Source: Turritopsis dohrnii
Lineage: Eukaryota > Cnidaria > Hydrozoa > Anthoathecata > Oceaniidae
Length of the DNA stretch: 64,000 nt
Reading direction: 5' to 3'
NCBI GenBank assembly: GCA_027922465.2
Contig: BQMF02000214.1
Location: forward strand, 496,001 to 560,000
Of this stretch, positions 11,559 to 36,593 are shown piece after piece. The position numbers and the translations under genes are program-made. Below the pieces are notes generated by a model that was not told the origin of the DNA, ran no database searches, and worked only from the letters and a program-made list of their open reading frames with translations. Every line of letters starts with the position of its first letter. Position 1 is the first letter of the stretch.

Positions 11559-13088
11559 CAGGGTGTCCACTGATCTAAGATTTAAAAATCCAGCCTAATT
11601 TTCTTAAAAATGATAGTTTTTACAGCCAAAAATTTCAGAAATCTGTACTCTTTTCTAGCATAACCCAGTGAAACTATGCTATTTTCCAGCCCTTAAAAAC
11701 AATTTGATTTTGTAAGTCAAAAAGCCAACTTACGTATAATGGCAGACTTATTACATTCTTCATTTGAAAACAGCTATGAAATAAAACTAGGGATTATCGA
11801 GGCATAAGTTTTCGAAAAATATGAAATATATCTTAATTAATTTCTCATAAAAGTCTGATTTGCAGAGCATGAAGATCCTAGTGTATTGTCAATGTTTAGA
11901 GTTATTACATTGATATTATCAACTCAAATTAATTGATAAAAATTAATTATGTATTAACAATTAAAAATACTGAAATTGCTGGGAAAGCATTCAATTAAAA
12001 CAAATTCTGCTTAGTGCTGGAACTACTTTTACAAAAGGTTTGAAAATTAAAGAATCTTTTTTGTAGTATCGAAATTGTTAAAAAGGCATTGCATTGGTCA
12101 AAATTAAGTTGTACTCAATGTTAAAAGATTAGAAAATATAAAGTTATATCCTCCTTTATCTCTTAAAGTCTTGCAGTCATTCAACTTATTTAAAAAAAAT
12201 TGTCACTTCAAGTTATGCAAAGCTACTAGATGCAAAGCTACATGTAAGTAATCTAAAACAACAATATCTTAAAAATCAAAAGTCACCAGACCTTGTACTC
12301 TGATAAGAAAATATGAACTAAAACATGAAAATATCGCAATTAAACTCCTTAAAACAAAAGCAGAGCAGTTGCTAAAGTGCTTTGGCAGTAAAAAGGAAAC
12401 AAAAATATACTGCTAACAAATTACAAAATGCTAGAAATCTGCTGTGAAAGTTAAAATATCTATCTAAAGGTTAATGTTTGCAGGTTAAATGTACTACTCA
12501 TATAAAAAGATAGTAAAAATTAAAGTGTGCTTTTTAATACTCACTCATGTTTAAAGACTACAAAAACTATGAAGCTATATCCCCCTTTCATCTTTCAGTC
12601 ATTAAACATATTTTAAAGATACCTCTGAAGCTACTCGAAACTCAATTAAGCATGTTAAGAGAAACGCTAATGAAAGTAAAATCTAAAACAACAATATCTT
12701 AGAAATCAAAAGTCATCAGATGTTGTACTCTGCATAAACTACTGTCAGAAAATATCAACTAGTGTAACTAGAACATAAACTAACTAATCAACTAACCTCT
12801 AACCACTCATCTTGGAAAGACTTTTGATTTTTTACGTTTTTAGTCATTTTTAATAATTTTCCTAATAAAGATTAGAATATTAATTACCGTTAGTAAACAG
12901 TTTAAAACTGGATAGACCAGGGTAAACCAGTATCTTAAAAGATGAAACGAATGTTACAGAAAGGAACAAATAGATTGAAGTTAGACATTTGTTTCGTGTC
13001 ATTTAAAAATAGTTTTTAATTATTAAAATTAAAGCTAATTTCAAAAAAGGCTCTTTTTCCAGCTTTTCCAGCCCCAGTGGACACCCTG
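11559..13088. mobile_element. hAT-like non-autonomous element, 1.5 kb
   Basis: Ends are exact inverted copies: CAGGGTGTCCACTG at left and CAGTGGACACCCTG at right. TTGACA/TTGAGA beside the ends may be a decayed target duplication. The AT-rich interior codes for nothing recognisable and has an internal direct duplication (about 12110-12310 and 12530-12760) sharing AAAACAACAATATCTTA and ATCAAAAGTCA. Confidence 0.8.
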
Positions 13089-13737
13089 TTGAGAAATGCC
13101 GGAGATCAATCAGAATAAAGAGGCTATGAAACATTTCTTTAGGTCCCATTTAACTCTCTCTTGTTCCGTAAGTTTGAAAGGCAGGAGAGATTGAATGGAA
13201 TTCCATGAGCGGACAGCATTGAACCTCACAGATTTGCCAAAGCAGGTCGATTGGACAGTAGGCAAATCTAATAAACCAGAACTTTCCACACAAGTAGGAT
13301 GGGGATGGGTGAAATCAACAGCAAAAGTACTATGGAGTACAAATGTTTATAAACGTTTTGGAAACTCCTTTGTATAGCTACACTGTGTTTTTTCTATAAG
13401 AATTCTTTGTAAGAATCACGAGGCTCAAATTCGTAAAAATTTAATTAATCTAATGTATATACATGGCCGTGGTTAATATCAGACGTTCTTTTGTTGATAT
13501 TTTTCATGCTTTTAAACCAACTTTTAATTAAGACTAAATAAAGGATTCTGAAACTGAACATTGAAAAAATATTGATTTTAAACTTTTAAGCAATTATTCT
13601 TCTGCTCTTTAAAACACTATTTCTATTCAAGAGAAATTTATTGCCAAATTTCATTTCTAAAATGATAGCTATGGTTTGATACGAATTTTACCATTCACAA
13701 TAAAGTTAACTATGTTAACATGGAGTGTAATTGAATT
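13089..13737. other. Intergenic, no gene recognised
   Basis: A 60-codon open frame at 13195-13377 has no motif or family resemblance that I can see. No RNA gene was noticed. Confidence 0.4.
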
Positions 13738-13919
13738 TACAGTGAACTCTCTCCTATAATTCGAACGTCCGGAGCAAGGGCCCGACAAAACATATGTTCA
13801 ATTTATAGGTAAAAAGTTCGAACTACGGAGATTAGAAATAATAGGTGAAGGGACCATAAAATATGTTTGAATAAGACAGAGTTTGAATTATGAAGGTTTG
13901 AATTATAGATTTGACTGTA
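13738..13919. mobile_element. MITE with TACAGT ends, 182 bp
   Basis: Left TACAGTGAACTCTC and right TTTGACTGTA are inverted partners. Inside, ATAATTCGAAC is mirrored by GTTTGAATTAT. It resembles 3651-3780. Confidence 0.6.
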
Positions 13920-14499
13920 ACATTGAGAACCTGTCTAAAAAAAGGCAGGGGATTTGGTTTGTATATTAATAATCGTGGTGCTCCAGTGGATTTTGTGAAT
14001 TACAACAAAATAAAAACAAAAGAAATAACAATAAAAATAGCTCGTATTGCTCGTAGCTGCATAAAATAAGAAAGAATGATGTTATTTCCCTGGACAAAAA
14101 GAACGAAATAAGGACTTCAGAAAAATAACTTCCAGCAGTCTTATCTACTTTTACCGCTTCGCAAATTGGAAATGAGCTGGAGGAGAAGAATAAGCGCGAA
14201 ATAAGCGCGGTAAAAAACTAAAGAATACCGTTTCTCTTCTGATAAACGGCCGCCCTCTCTTCTATAAAACGCTGTGTCTTATCGGTTATTTTGTTTATCT
14301 CATTCCTCTCGACCCTGCATTGTTGAAACAAGCAACGAAGAAGTTGACCAAAGTTGTGAGTGAGAGTGAATTGTTATACCCCTTTTGAATTCTAAAAACA
14401 ATAAAAAATAGAAGTCTTAAGTCTTATGTATAAACTCATAACTCCACTATTATTATATTATAATTTTAAAATTCAGTATGCCCTTTTCATTCTTAAATT

Positions 14500-14740
14500 C
14501 GCTGGCGCTTATAATTTTTTTGAACTTTTGTGCGGTGAGCGCTAATACGGGCCATAGTGACTATGTACTAAAATCCATGTTTTTCTCAATATTATATGTT
14601 TTTGCCGAGTAAGCGCCCAGCTTCAGTTTTGGACTTGCTGGGCGCTTTCGGAACCTGAGCGCTTATTAATATTTCGTCTAAACCTGGACCCTTAATCGGA
14701 CGGGGCGCTTAATAGAGTCCTGGGCGCTTAATCGGTCATT
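14500..14740. repeat. Cluster of GCGCTTA(AT) motifs
   Basis: At least six copies of GCGCTTA/GGCGCTT and relatives (GTAAGCGCCC) lie within about 240 bases. The style matches the GGGCGTTTA-rich MITE at 16579-17052 and the block at 34380-34500. Probably a decayed MITE; exact ends not found. Confidence 0.4.
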
Positions 14741-14832
14741 TAGGAAGGCATCGCAAAGATTAAAGAATTAAGTATTTTGCTGCTAAAATTCTATTAGAAA
14801 CAATCAGATTTAACATATTCTTGGATTATTCC

Positions 14833-14944
14833 CCCAACCTCGTCCCCAGGGCTTCTTGCCTTTTCGATATACACAGATGGGCGGTGAAGATCCATCGGCA
14901 ACATAGAAATACGTATATTTCTATGCTGGGGGGACGAGGTTGGG
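14833..14944. mobile_element. 112-bp hAT-type MITE with 8-bp target duplication
   Basis: Termini CCCAACCTCGTCCCC and GGGGACGAGGTTGGG are exact inverted repeats, flanked by perfect 8-bp copies of ATTATTCC (14825-14832, 14945-14952). The 8-bp duplication fits the hAT superfamily. Related copies at 37820-37917 and about 40850-40900 (half). Confidence 0.85.
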
Positions 14945-15489
14945 ATTATTCCGAACTTTCATTTTCAGCCTTTACAAATAATGCGTGTAATTTTCCTATA
15001 TTTTATCGATATTTGTCAGGACGACAAAAAGGCCCATGACTCAGTACGCTGTTCGCTTAAACATATCATATCCAGATATATCATATTTGTTTCTTCTTTT
15101 TATCTTTTCGTGCCGTGTTACAAAGTCCTCCCTGTGGGTCTCATATAGCGATTAAGTGAAACAGAAACTTTATTTTACCTGTTTATTCTTTAAATCTTTA
15201 AAAGCATTTTGTTGGGTGGTTTGATTTTGCAAAAATTTCAAAAGCATTTACAATTACTTATTATTTATTATTATATTGCAAAATGTAATGCGGGATTTCC
15301 ACTTATACATTTATTTGATTTATACATTATTTATACATTCCATTTATACATAAATCAAGCTTGTGTTTCGTGCCACGTGTTTGGCGTGAATGTTACACAT
15401 GTGTTATAGTTCAAGTGTGGTGTTCCTTGCGCAATCCTATGAGTGTCGCCTTCTACGCGTCATTATTGCCGGCTCTCTACGTGTGAGTG

Positions 15490-16431
15490 TCACTTCTTGC
15501 GTCGAATCATCATGTGGTTTCTGCTGCTAAAAGGGCCATTAAATGTCACACCGCACTTATTGTTATGCCAAAAGCCACCCTTACCTGACGACACACACGA
15601 ATTTCCGTTTGCGTTATCATAAGTAACAAACTCGAAGTTGTTTAGTAGAAGAGACACGTCACCAGTGTTTCCGTCATAATATTCTCCCATTGTAACGCGA
15701 TAACGATCTTCTTCGGAAGCGACGTTGAAGTCACCATAAAACGCATAGCTGAGACCTTGACGAAAATGCACTGAGTTCTTTTTCCCTTTGGTCATTAAGT
15801 GAAGCACTTCATTACCAAGCCACAATCCCGCTGTTGGTTCCAGACTTCCAAATCCGTTTTTGTACTCCTTCCAAGTGCGATGAAAATTTTCTTTACCGTC
15901 GGGTCTTCGTTGAACTACGACCCATCCTGGAGGTTCTATCGTCATTTCACAAAAGACAAAAATTGTCTTATTTTCAACTTTGATACCGTAGAATCCATTC
16001 TGCTTAAACCCCATCTCATAAACATCCACACAATCAACTGCTCCGGGAATAAACGGGTAAAAGGTAGTGTCCCAGCAAGAATGCGGCAATATTAACTCAA
16101 AGTAACTACCTCTTTCGTGGCTTATCATTCCTCTAGTTGGTACATTGAACCGATTCACTTTGGCTAGGTAACACTCAGATGTATTTGATGAACTCGAGTT
16201 CACAACATTAAATGATCGACACAACTCTTGTGTTTGACAGACTCCTAAGCATGCCTGTGGGATTTTCACAGTTTTTGTGAGCAGTACATCTTCTTCTTTC
16301 AATAACAACTGCTGTCCACTCACTTTTCGAAATTTCACGTTATTCCTGTTATTCTTGTTGCATGTATCCAAGGCTGTTGCTAACACGAGTAACCCATGTA
16401 AGATAAAGATCACTGTATCGGTAAGCAACAT
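15490..16431 (-). CDS. Secreted PAN-like + fibrinogen-related protein (FReD)
   Basis: A 313-aa single-exon gene. The chosen start gives a classic signal peptide (residues 1-20, core VIFILHGLLVLATA); an in-frame ATG 40 codons upstream would bury it. Residues about 24-110 form a cysteine-bearing PAN/apple-like segment (C61, C65, C71, C87). Residues about 134-313 are a fibrinogen C-terminal domain: DCVDVYEMG, NGFYGI, GWVVVQRR, FGSLEPTAGLWLGNE, and GGFWHNNKC near the end. Paired cysteines C134/C161 and C279/C293 are present. The domain is about 30 residues shorter than usual: the stretch around the DxDND calcium loop is reduced to TYDNANGNSC and the end after FNG is abbreviated, so classical ligand binding may be altered. 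Likely a secreted lectin-like recognition protein; its ligand cannot be inferred. Confidence 0.85.
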   Translation of the reverse strand: MLLTDTVIFILHGLLVLATALDTCNKNNRNNVKFRKVSGQQLLLKEEDVLLTKTVKIPQACLGVCQTQELCRSFNVVNSSSSNTSECYLAKVNRFNVPTRGMISHERGSYFELILPHSCWDTTFYPFIPGAVDCVDVYEMGFKQNGFYGIKVENKTIFVFCEMTIEPPGWVVVQRRPDGKENFHRTWKEYKNGFGSLEPTAGLWLGNEVLHLMTKGKKNSVHFRQGLSYAFYGDFNVASEEDRYRVTMGEYYDGNTGDVSLLLNNFEFVTYDNANGNSCVSSGKGGFWHNNKCGVTFNGPFSSRNHMMIRRKK

Positions 16432-16578
16432 GATACGGAAAAGATAAAACACACTCAATGTTCTCGATCTTTTAACTGATTCATAAAAGGAAACAAAATC
16501 AAACAGGAAAATGTTTATTGAAAATGAAACAGAATTTCTGAAAGTATTCATTAGCTATTAATACTCATAGTAGTTATG

Positions 16579-17052
16579 TACCGTAATGCTTCGATTAGAC
16601 GCCCGGGGCGTTTATTAAATTTTTTGAATTTTTAGGGGGGCGTCTATTCGAGGGGGGCGTTTAAAAGAGGGGGGCGTCTATTGAATTTTTGTGAAACTCT
16701 TCTTTTTCGTGAATATAAACTAAATATAAACATCGATAAAAAATATACAAAATTAAACTTCAAGATCTTCGTCATTAAAGACAAAGTTTCCAACTGTTAG
16801 TTTAAAATTTAAAAAGAAAAGCGTCTATCGCATATTTCCATATTTTTATACAAAATGAAAACATTGAGGCTGAAACAATGCAATGTAGTAGTTCTACATG
16901 CCTTAATTAGTGTGTCTCTAATAAACGCCCCTCTCTAGAGGGGGGCGTCTAATAGAGGGGGGCGTTTATTTAAAAATCTCCTGAAAAGGGGGGGCGTCTA
17001 TTCGAGGGGGGCGTTTAAAAGAAGGGGGGCGTTTAATCGATGCATTACGGTA
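16579..17052. mobile_element. GGGGCGTTTA/GGGGCGTCTA-rich MITE
   Basis: Ends TACCGTAATGCTTCGATTA and its counterpart TAATCGATGCATTACGGTA are inverted repeats. Both subterminal regions are arrays of GGGGGGCGTCTATT and GGGGGGCGTTTA units. TA is probably the target. A partial copy with the same GCATTACGGTA end is at 35335-35515. It lies about 150 bp upstream of the fibrinogen-related gene. Confidence 0.8.
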
Positions 17053-17875
17053 TACATATTCAGTACACATGTTTTAAAGGTCCCCTGGGTTCGCGGTTGG
17101 CTATTTACCCTCCTCTTTGATTTGATTGGTTTAAAATTGTTATAATTGTAAGTATGGTAAACGATGTACATTCTGATTTTCAGCCTGGAACCAAGGGAGC
17201 TTGAGTTCAAGGTTGTTCTACCTCATATTTTAAGGCAGAGAACTAGCACATACTAGACTGATAGGTGATTGTGGTCTTAAGTAATTTTTTTTTGCACTCA
17301 TTACATTCACAATTTCATACAACTTTCTGCCCCATACATTATCATTATAAATAAATGACAAATGACTATACACACTTTCAATTATCGGGATTCTAGAAAC
17401 GGAATTCGGAATTTTCTGATTCTAGAAACAGAAGGTATACATTCCTGGTGGATGGAGGCCCACATCAGTGTATTCACTGCGCAATTCGAAGGAAGAAGAG
17501 ATGGCAGACATGTGTGATAATAGTAGTGGATAGGAGGACAGAGCTTAAATTTTCTTGCAAAGAACCTGCAGCAGCCCTTTCAAAATTTCAAATAATGTGT
17601 TCACCTAAGAAGATGCAATTATACTATCTTGTGTTATTTCCAGACCAGTAAAGATGGAATAGATTCTGAAAAGGTTTTAGGTCAAGACTTTCAATCGTTG
17701 ACCAAAACAAAATTCAAAAAGGTTTACTGCGACCATGAAAGCGAAAATGAAGAAGAAGAAAACCAATTTAGACAGTGTTGTTAATTTCTCGTTAACTATG
17801 TCTTTGAACTACTTTCATTTTAGTTGAAAATGATGTATTCATTCTAAACATTTGTAACACATTTCAAAACATTTA
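17053..17875. other. Intergenic, no gene recognised
   Basis: AT-rich DNA with short unsupported open frames only; nothing assignable. Confidence 0.4.
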
Positions 17876-17998
17876 CCCAGCAGGGCAAAATCCTTAAGTC
17901 ACTGCAACGAAGAGCATCTTCATTGAAACAGTGTGCATCATTTCTGTAGAAAAGTTCTCAATCGCGGTGTTTTTTCAACACATTTGCCCACTATTGGG
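17876..17998. mobile_element. MITE family C (CCCAGTGGGC ends), copy 1
   Basis: About 120 bp, from CCCAGCAGGGCAAAATCC to GCCCACTATTGGG. The family signature is AGTCACTGCRANGAAGAGC near the left and TTTCTRTAGAAA near the middle. Other copies: 18700, 36903, 37253, 37469, 42400 and 44781. Confidence 0.75.
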
Positions 17999-18129
17999 AA
18001 AGTAATTTATCATTATCAACAATTTCTACGGGAGAGTGGTCACCTTGCCTTCCATAAAAGTAAACGAACGGTTTAAAGTATTTCTACATAATAAAATGTG
18101 GGGGCGTCTTTAGTTCTGATGAAGCTGTG

Positions 18130-18240
18130 TAAGGCGCGTCCTGCAATGGAGGTCCTACAGTACTTAAAGTCTCCAATCGGGCGCTTCGGGGGCGTATTGC
18201 TGCAACCAATTTTATTGTCACCGGACCTTCAACCGGGTCC
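18130..18240 (-). mobile_element. SINE family A fragment
   Basis: The plus-strand stretch GGAGGTCCTACAGTACTTAA matches the body of the SINE at 5353-5632 (GGAGGTCCTAGAGCATTTAA). The tRNA head is absent. Confidence 0.5.
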
Positions 18241-18699
18241 ATTACCACGATGGAACAAAAATTATCCAGACAAACAAACAAACAGAATAATAATACACAA
18301 TAAATGAAAGAAAAACAATTTGTACAAGATCTTTTTTTATATATATACTTTTGAAGCTGGACATATAGTAATATTATGCTACATAAAGTTTCAGCCTTGC
18401 CATGATCCCATGAGAAAATGGAAATAACATCTGTACACCTACGAAAAGTAATATATACGGTTATTTCTCGAAATATTTGAAAAGGGTGTTGTGGGCGGTA
18501 GAACAAAGTGGGTATTAGAACTAAGAAGAGGCGGGCGGGGGGACACTTTTGTGCTGCAGCATTGACACCCTAAAAACTAACATAACGGATTCAACAATAT
18601 CAGTACCAGAACGCATAAATTAATTTTTCGTAAAAATGAATCACGAGTGAAGCACAGTTGAACTCCATACTATAAACAACTTTCATCACTACGACGGCG

Positions 18700-18813
18700 T
18701 CCCATTAGGCAAATTTGTAGAAAAATCACTGCGAAGGAGTGCCTTTCCATAGAAATATGCACACGGTTTCAATAAGAATGCTCTTCATCGCAGCGATTTT
18801 GACGCTTCTGCCG
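18700..18813. mobile_element. MITE family C, copy 2
   Basis: Contains ATCACTGCGAAGGAGTGCC, CATAGAAATATGCACACGG and GCTCTTCATCGCAGCG, the family C core in inverted halves; ends are decayed. Confidence 0.6.
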
Positions 18814-19577
18814 AAAATACATCTAACGGAAAAAGATGAAAATCCAGCACATGTTAAAAGTTGTTTAAGATACGAGATGCTATAAATAGAATATTCCAGG
18901 AAAACATTTTCGTGACAAATATGAATCAATATGAACGCCGACGCGTCATACACTAACAAAAGAAAAAACAACGAAAACAAAAAAAAAAACGATGGATTCT
19001 CGTTCACTTGGAATTCAGCTATCAACAATTTGGTTTTCGCAAGAGAGAGAGTGAGATTAATCCCTTATAAAGTAAAAATTAAAACATAGTGGATAGATTC
19101 AGCTGTTGTTCATGTTACCCGGTGTTGCATCTATAGATTTGTAATATATATACATATACTTCCAACATAAACGCACAACATATATTATAGTGGAACCCTG
19201 CTCAAACATACATATCAACTCAGAGAAAATCAGCAGGACTTCAATGGAAACATGTTCCAGTTGTGAAGTATACTCGCATTAACTGGCACCGTGCCTCCTG
19301 GTGAGATTCGCTTGTGTGGGACATTACTTATGGAAAACTTATCATTTCCATCCCCTGGGAGTCTCAGTTAACGGGGGTATACTACAACTGTCATTTTCCT
19401 TCTCTTGAAAACGAAGCAAAAAAAAAAGCTGCCATCCAACTTAGAGCTATTACAATCGACCTTAAACGAATCGTGATTGATTAAAAACTGGGTTGGCAAT
19501 CAGACAAAAACAACGGCACGGGGGGGGGATTCCGAAGATGATACAACGCGGTTTGTATCACAACAGAAAATATGCGG

Positions 19578-32837
<13,260 letters not shown>

Positions 32838-34379
32838 CGTATTTTTTATAACTGAATAATTGTAGAATAACTTCTTGCATCAAAGAGAAATCTTTAGCGT
32901 ACCGATTAAATTATTTCATTTATCATGTAGCAAGTACATAATCCACAGGAAACAATGCAGAATCAGTTCACTCCTTTTCTCAACTCGACCTTCATAACAT
33001 TCCCGCTGCAAGAAACAAAATGTCGACAATAACGACTTGAAGTAGCGATTTAAAAAATTCTCATTGGTTGATAATTGTTTGCTCACTGTTGATTGGCTTA
33101 AACTTTTCAGCTGTCACTTTCGAGAAAAATGTTCTGTTGAACCAGACACAGCGCTATCCATGGATCGTGTGTAGTATAGTTCAGTAACAAAATTAAATAA
33201 AATTGGTAAAAACCTTTCCTATTGATCTTCAGCAATCATTAGTTCGTTCTATATACTAAATATTTTTTGTTTTATTCAATAAATAAACTTTCAAAGCAAG
33301 TTTTCAGCATATAAATGAATATTTTTGGGAATTACTGTATATGCCATAGGTCTCGCGAGTGACACGATGGTTATTACCCACATATCAGTAATTGAGTGTA
33401 AAAGTTCATGTTTTTTTATTTTAAAATATTTATTTGGCCATTATTAGAAATTTACTTTCAATACCAGTACAACAAGCTTGCATAAACATTTTAATCCTTT
33501 TAATAGAATTTGAAAATTCGGAGCTTGTTTGTGACTTGGTTAAACAAAAGCCATCGATGGAATGAACAATTGAATGATGATTTGCAAGTTTAAGAAACTT
33601 TAAAAAGAATCGGAGGAGTGGGATTATAAAAGAAAAATGACATCCATGAAAGAAAATATACCGACAAATTTCAATAGTCTTATTAGGTAAGTACTCAAAA
33701 GTAAATATTGTTTTTAATTCGTGACATCATAAAACTATGACGAAATATTTCAAATTGATTTCTATTAATAGAGAGATAATATGCGATGATAAAAACAGTT
33801 ATTTGGTGAAACATCTTTCAACATATAATGACCATAATTACGTTTCACTAAGTGGTATTTTACTATAACTCATCAATGAACAGTCATATGGTATTGTTCA
33901 CACGATGAAAATTCTGCTGATTTAAAATGTTGAGACGCCTGAACCCGGAACTGCCGGTCAAAAACAGGGACTCTTAAAAGACTGGATGTCTCTTGTGCGA
34001 TAAAAAAAGCACACATTTCAAAGCACGATAGAGATGGAAGCGAAACAGAAGAGATACGTTAAAGCCTAGCACACTTTTGACTTAGCATCAACAAACAATA
34101 ATTCATTACAGGAAATCTAATTTTCGGGTACTTGTGGGGTAACTCGTCGCACTTTTGCCAATTTAATAAGCGCCACAGTGTGTGATCAAAAGCCACACGG
34201 TGCCGATTTGATTATTTGCAATAAAATATACTAAGAACAATATCCGTTCATGATGTAAAGTTCTAAACTTGGTGTTGTCTCAGAAATTGAGTTTTTTACT
34301 TTCCCTCCACATGAGCAGAATAACCTTGGTAAAAACAAATCTCCTAGCGGTAAATTTAAAACACCATCTAGCACTAAAA
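32838..34379. other. PKA upstream region, no other gene recognised
   Basis: AT-rich DNA upstream of the PKA start codon, expected to hold its 5' UTR and promoter; no element could be assigned with confidence. TAATAAGCGCCACAGTGTG at about 34170 may be the edge of a decayed MITE that includes 34380-34500. Confidence 0.4.
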
Positions 34380-34500
34380 ACTTTAAGCGCACTTAACAAT
34401 CTTTCGAAATAAGCGCCGCAGTCAATCAAACGTCGCGCAGTCGAATAAACGCTTCATCTAATAACCTGTGAACTATAAGCGCCACGGCGCATAATCAATC
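34380..34500. repeat. GCGCTTA/TAAGCGCC motif block
   Basis: AAGCGCACTTA, ATAAGCGCCGC, AATAAACGCTT and ATAAGCGCCACGGCGC in about 120 bases: same motif style as 14500-14740 and 16579-17052. Confidence 0.4.
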
Positions 34501-35334
34501 ACACATGTAGAGTAGTTATTGGCTTTAATAATTCACACTGAGAAACAGAAATGTTATTAGCGTCTTCGAGAACAGCGCCAAAAACACGAAAAACAGTCAT
34601 AATAAATTTCCAATTCAAGAAAGTTATGAATATATCAAACTGTCTTAATGACTGAAAAAAATTAGCTGCAACATCATTGAATACGATGAAATGTTCAGCT
34701 ATAAGGATCAACTTCATAAAAGGTACAAGATGTTACCAGAATGTGAAATAAACAGAAATTCGGGAATGGTCTATTGGAATAGCAGCGGCTTTGGCGGTGA
34801 CTTGGCTATCACATGGATCAATAGATAGATAAAATGTCAATACAAACGTCAATGTGAAATATTTCTTTTGATTTATAGACAGATAAATGTCTTGGAATAT
34901 TGTCTTTGTTCTCCTTCCCCCTGCATTCCCATATATTTATCAAACGCAATGAAAAGGGAACACCACGCACACTACGCAGCTGGTTCTATTTACATGTTAG
35001 TTTTACAAACTATTGAGATAACCTAAAAATAGAACTGTCAGATTTCGTGTTGAGTTTATTTCTAGCAAACTGAAATAGAACTTAACTTGTATCATCTCAT
35101 GGTGAGAGATATTTTCAGTGAATTGCAACTTCAAATTTGCATTAATAAAACATAGTTTTGGATTGGAGTTGGCTTTGTAGCTAGTCAACTTCACAGCCAG
35201 GAGTGATAAATTAGTATTTTGAAAAGAAGAAAGGTTTCAACGTTCATCGTGATAATAAAAGATATGACATAATAATACTGAAGGTATGGCTGTGTAGTTC
35301 CTTTTGCCTGAAAATAATTTTTATTACCAATAAT

Positions 35335-35515
35335 AAATGCCCCCTGAAAAAGTAAAATTATTTAGCCCCCCTCGAATGCATTTTCATAGAATTTTAGAGC
35401 ATTCTTTTTTGTCCATTTTTCCAAAATTTAAAGAACGCCTCCCTCGAATAAACGCCCCCCAAAAACTTCGAAAAATTTAATAAACGCCCCGGCGTTTATT
35501 CGAAGCATTACGGTA
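35335..35515. mobile_element. Partial GGGGCGTTTA-type MITE
   Basis: Contains AATAAACGCCCC and ends TTCGAAGCATTACGGTA, matching the terminus of the element at 16579-17052; the left half is eroded. Confidence 0.6.
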
Positions 35516-35629
35516 GTCGCAATAAGAGATTCCAAATGTTATTATTATTATCATTTCAAGTATTCACCAAGGATACAAGTACAGTTTATAAGTATTTTCC
35601 AGTTCCTAAAGGTGGTAATATTTGAAATG

Positions 35630-36058
35630 AGGTCTCTGCGAAGTAAAAGCATTTAAAGTCCCCATTTAGACTACAGAAGTTGTACTGATGGGTACCACAC
35701 AACTAGACAAACATGACATTAGGTCTATTTTATAAGTTGTGCCGTGCCGAGCCAAACCCATTAAATTTTCTCTGAGCTCGGTACAGCTTATAAAACCAAT
35801 ATTCAGCCGTGCCGAACCGAGCCGAACTGAGCCCTGCCGCACAGCTGACCTAGCTGTGCCGTACGCCTCAGCACGACTGGGCTCGAATGTTTAAAACCAA
35901 ATACCGAGCTGAGCCGTGCTGAAAAAATACAAGTTCGGTTCGGCACGGCACAGGTTATAAAATGAACCTTTCTCTCTTGCTGAGTACTAAGAAGAGAGGA
36001 GTGAATCACACTGTGGTCGGGGATTGAACCCACGACTTCCCGAAAAGGGAACAAAAGG
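35630..36058 (-). mobile_element. SINE family A copy, interrupted
   Basis: Tail GCATTTAAAGTCCCCATTT at left and a B-box (GGTTCAATCCC on the minus strand) near 36010-36020. Compared with 5353-5632, the body is interrupted at 35721-35969 by a MITE. Confidence 0.7.
35721..35969. mobile_element. GTGCCGTGCCGA-type MITE inside SINE A
   Basis: Ends AGGTCTATTTTATAAG and TTATAAAATGAACCT are inverted partners, followed inward by GTGCCGTGCCGAGCC and GGTTCGGCACGGCAC. The GC-rich interior consists of variants of GAGCCGTGCCGA. Confidence 0.8.
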
Positions 36059-36081
36059 GTTGCCAATCGGTTTGCATTTAC

Positions 36082-36593
36082 CCAATTTTCCCCCAGTGTG
36101 GAAGATATGCTCAATTTCATTGGACAACATATCATTTTTGTTAGCTCCATAGTTACTAAGAATTTCTGAATGGAACTGAAGAATTTTTCGACTATTAAGA
36201 TCGAAGAGTCTTTGGCAACAAAAACATCTTGCAGCAAGTGTTTATATTGTCACATAACCACCATAATACAAAAAATCGTACCTAAATGAATCTCAACCGA
36301 AATTCAGTTGGAGAGAAAGCTTCAATACATATACAAGTACTGAAATATCGGAGCGAACTCCTGTTTTTATTCTTTTCAAATACGAATTTCTTGCGAGGCC
36401 TCAAAACCTTTATAATGTAAAGGAAGAAAGTTTTGTTTGCAAAAGTACCAAATATGGAGAAAAAAATCCGTACACCACAAAGTTCATTGAGTAACCACCA
36501 TACACAAGAAATTTCAGTTGAATCCTGACTTTGCAATAACAAGAGAGCATTTGACAAAAGTCGCCTTAATTCAGCTTTCGGTTTACCCCGCAT
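36082..36593 (-). CDS. Possible two-exon gene start, unrecognised
   Basis: Exon A 36476-36593 starts MRGKPKAELRRLL and ends at a GT donor. Exon B 36082-36227 follows an AG acceptor and ends TTGG|GTAA. Spliced, the frame stays open through B (88 codons). A second frame of B, not reachable from A, reads CFCCQRLFDLNSRK onward with local-looking codon use, so B might belong to another upstream exon. No domain is recognised; this may be chance. Confidence 0.2.

Noticed and set aside
11362..11559. 65-codon hydrophobic minus-strand frame
   Set aside because: Ends in a T-rich low-complexity run beside the hAT-like element; no start context or family.
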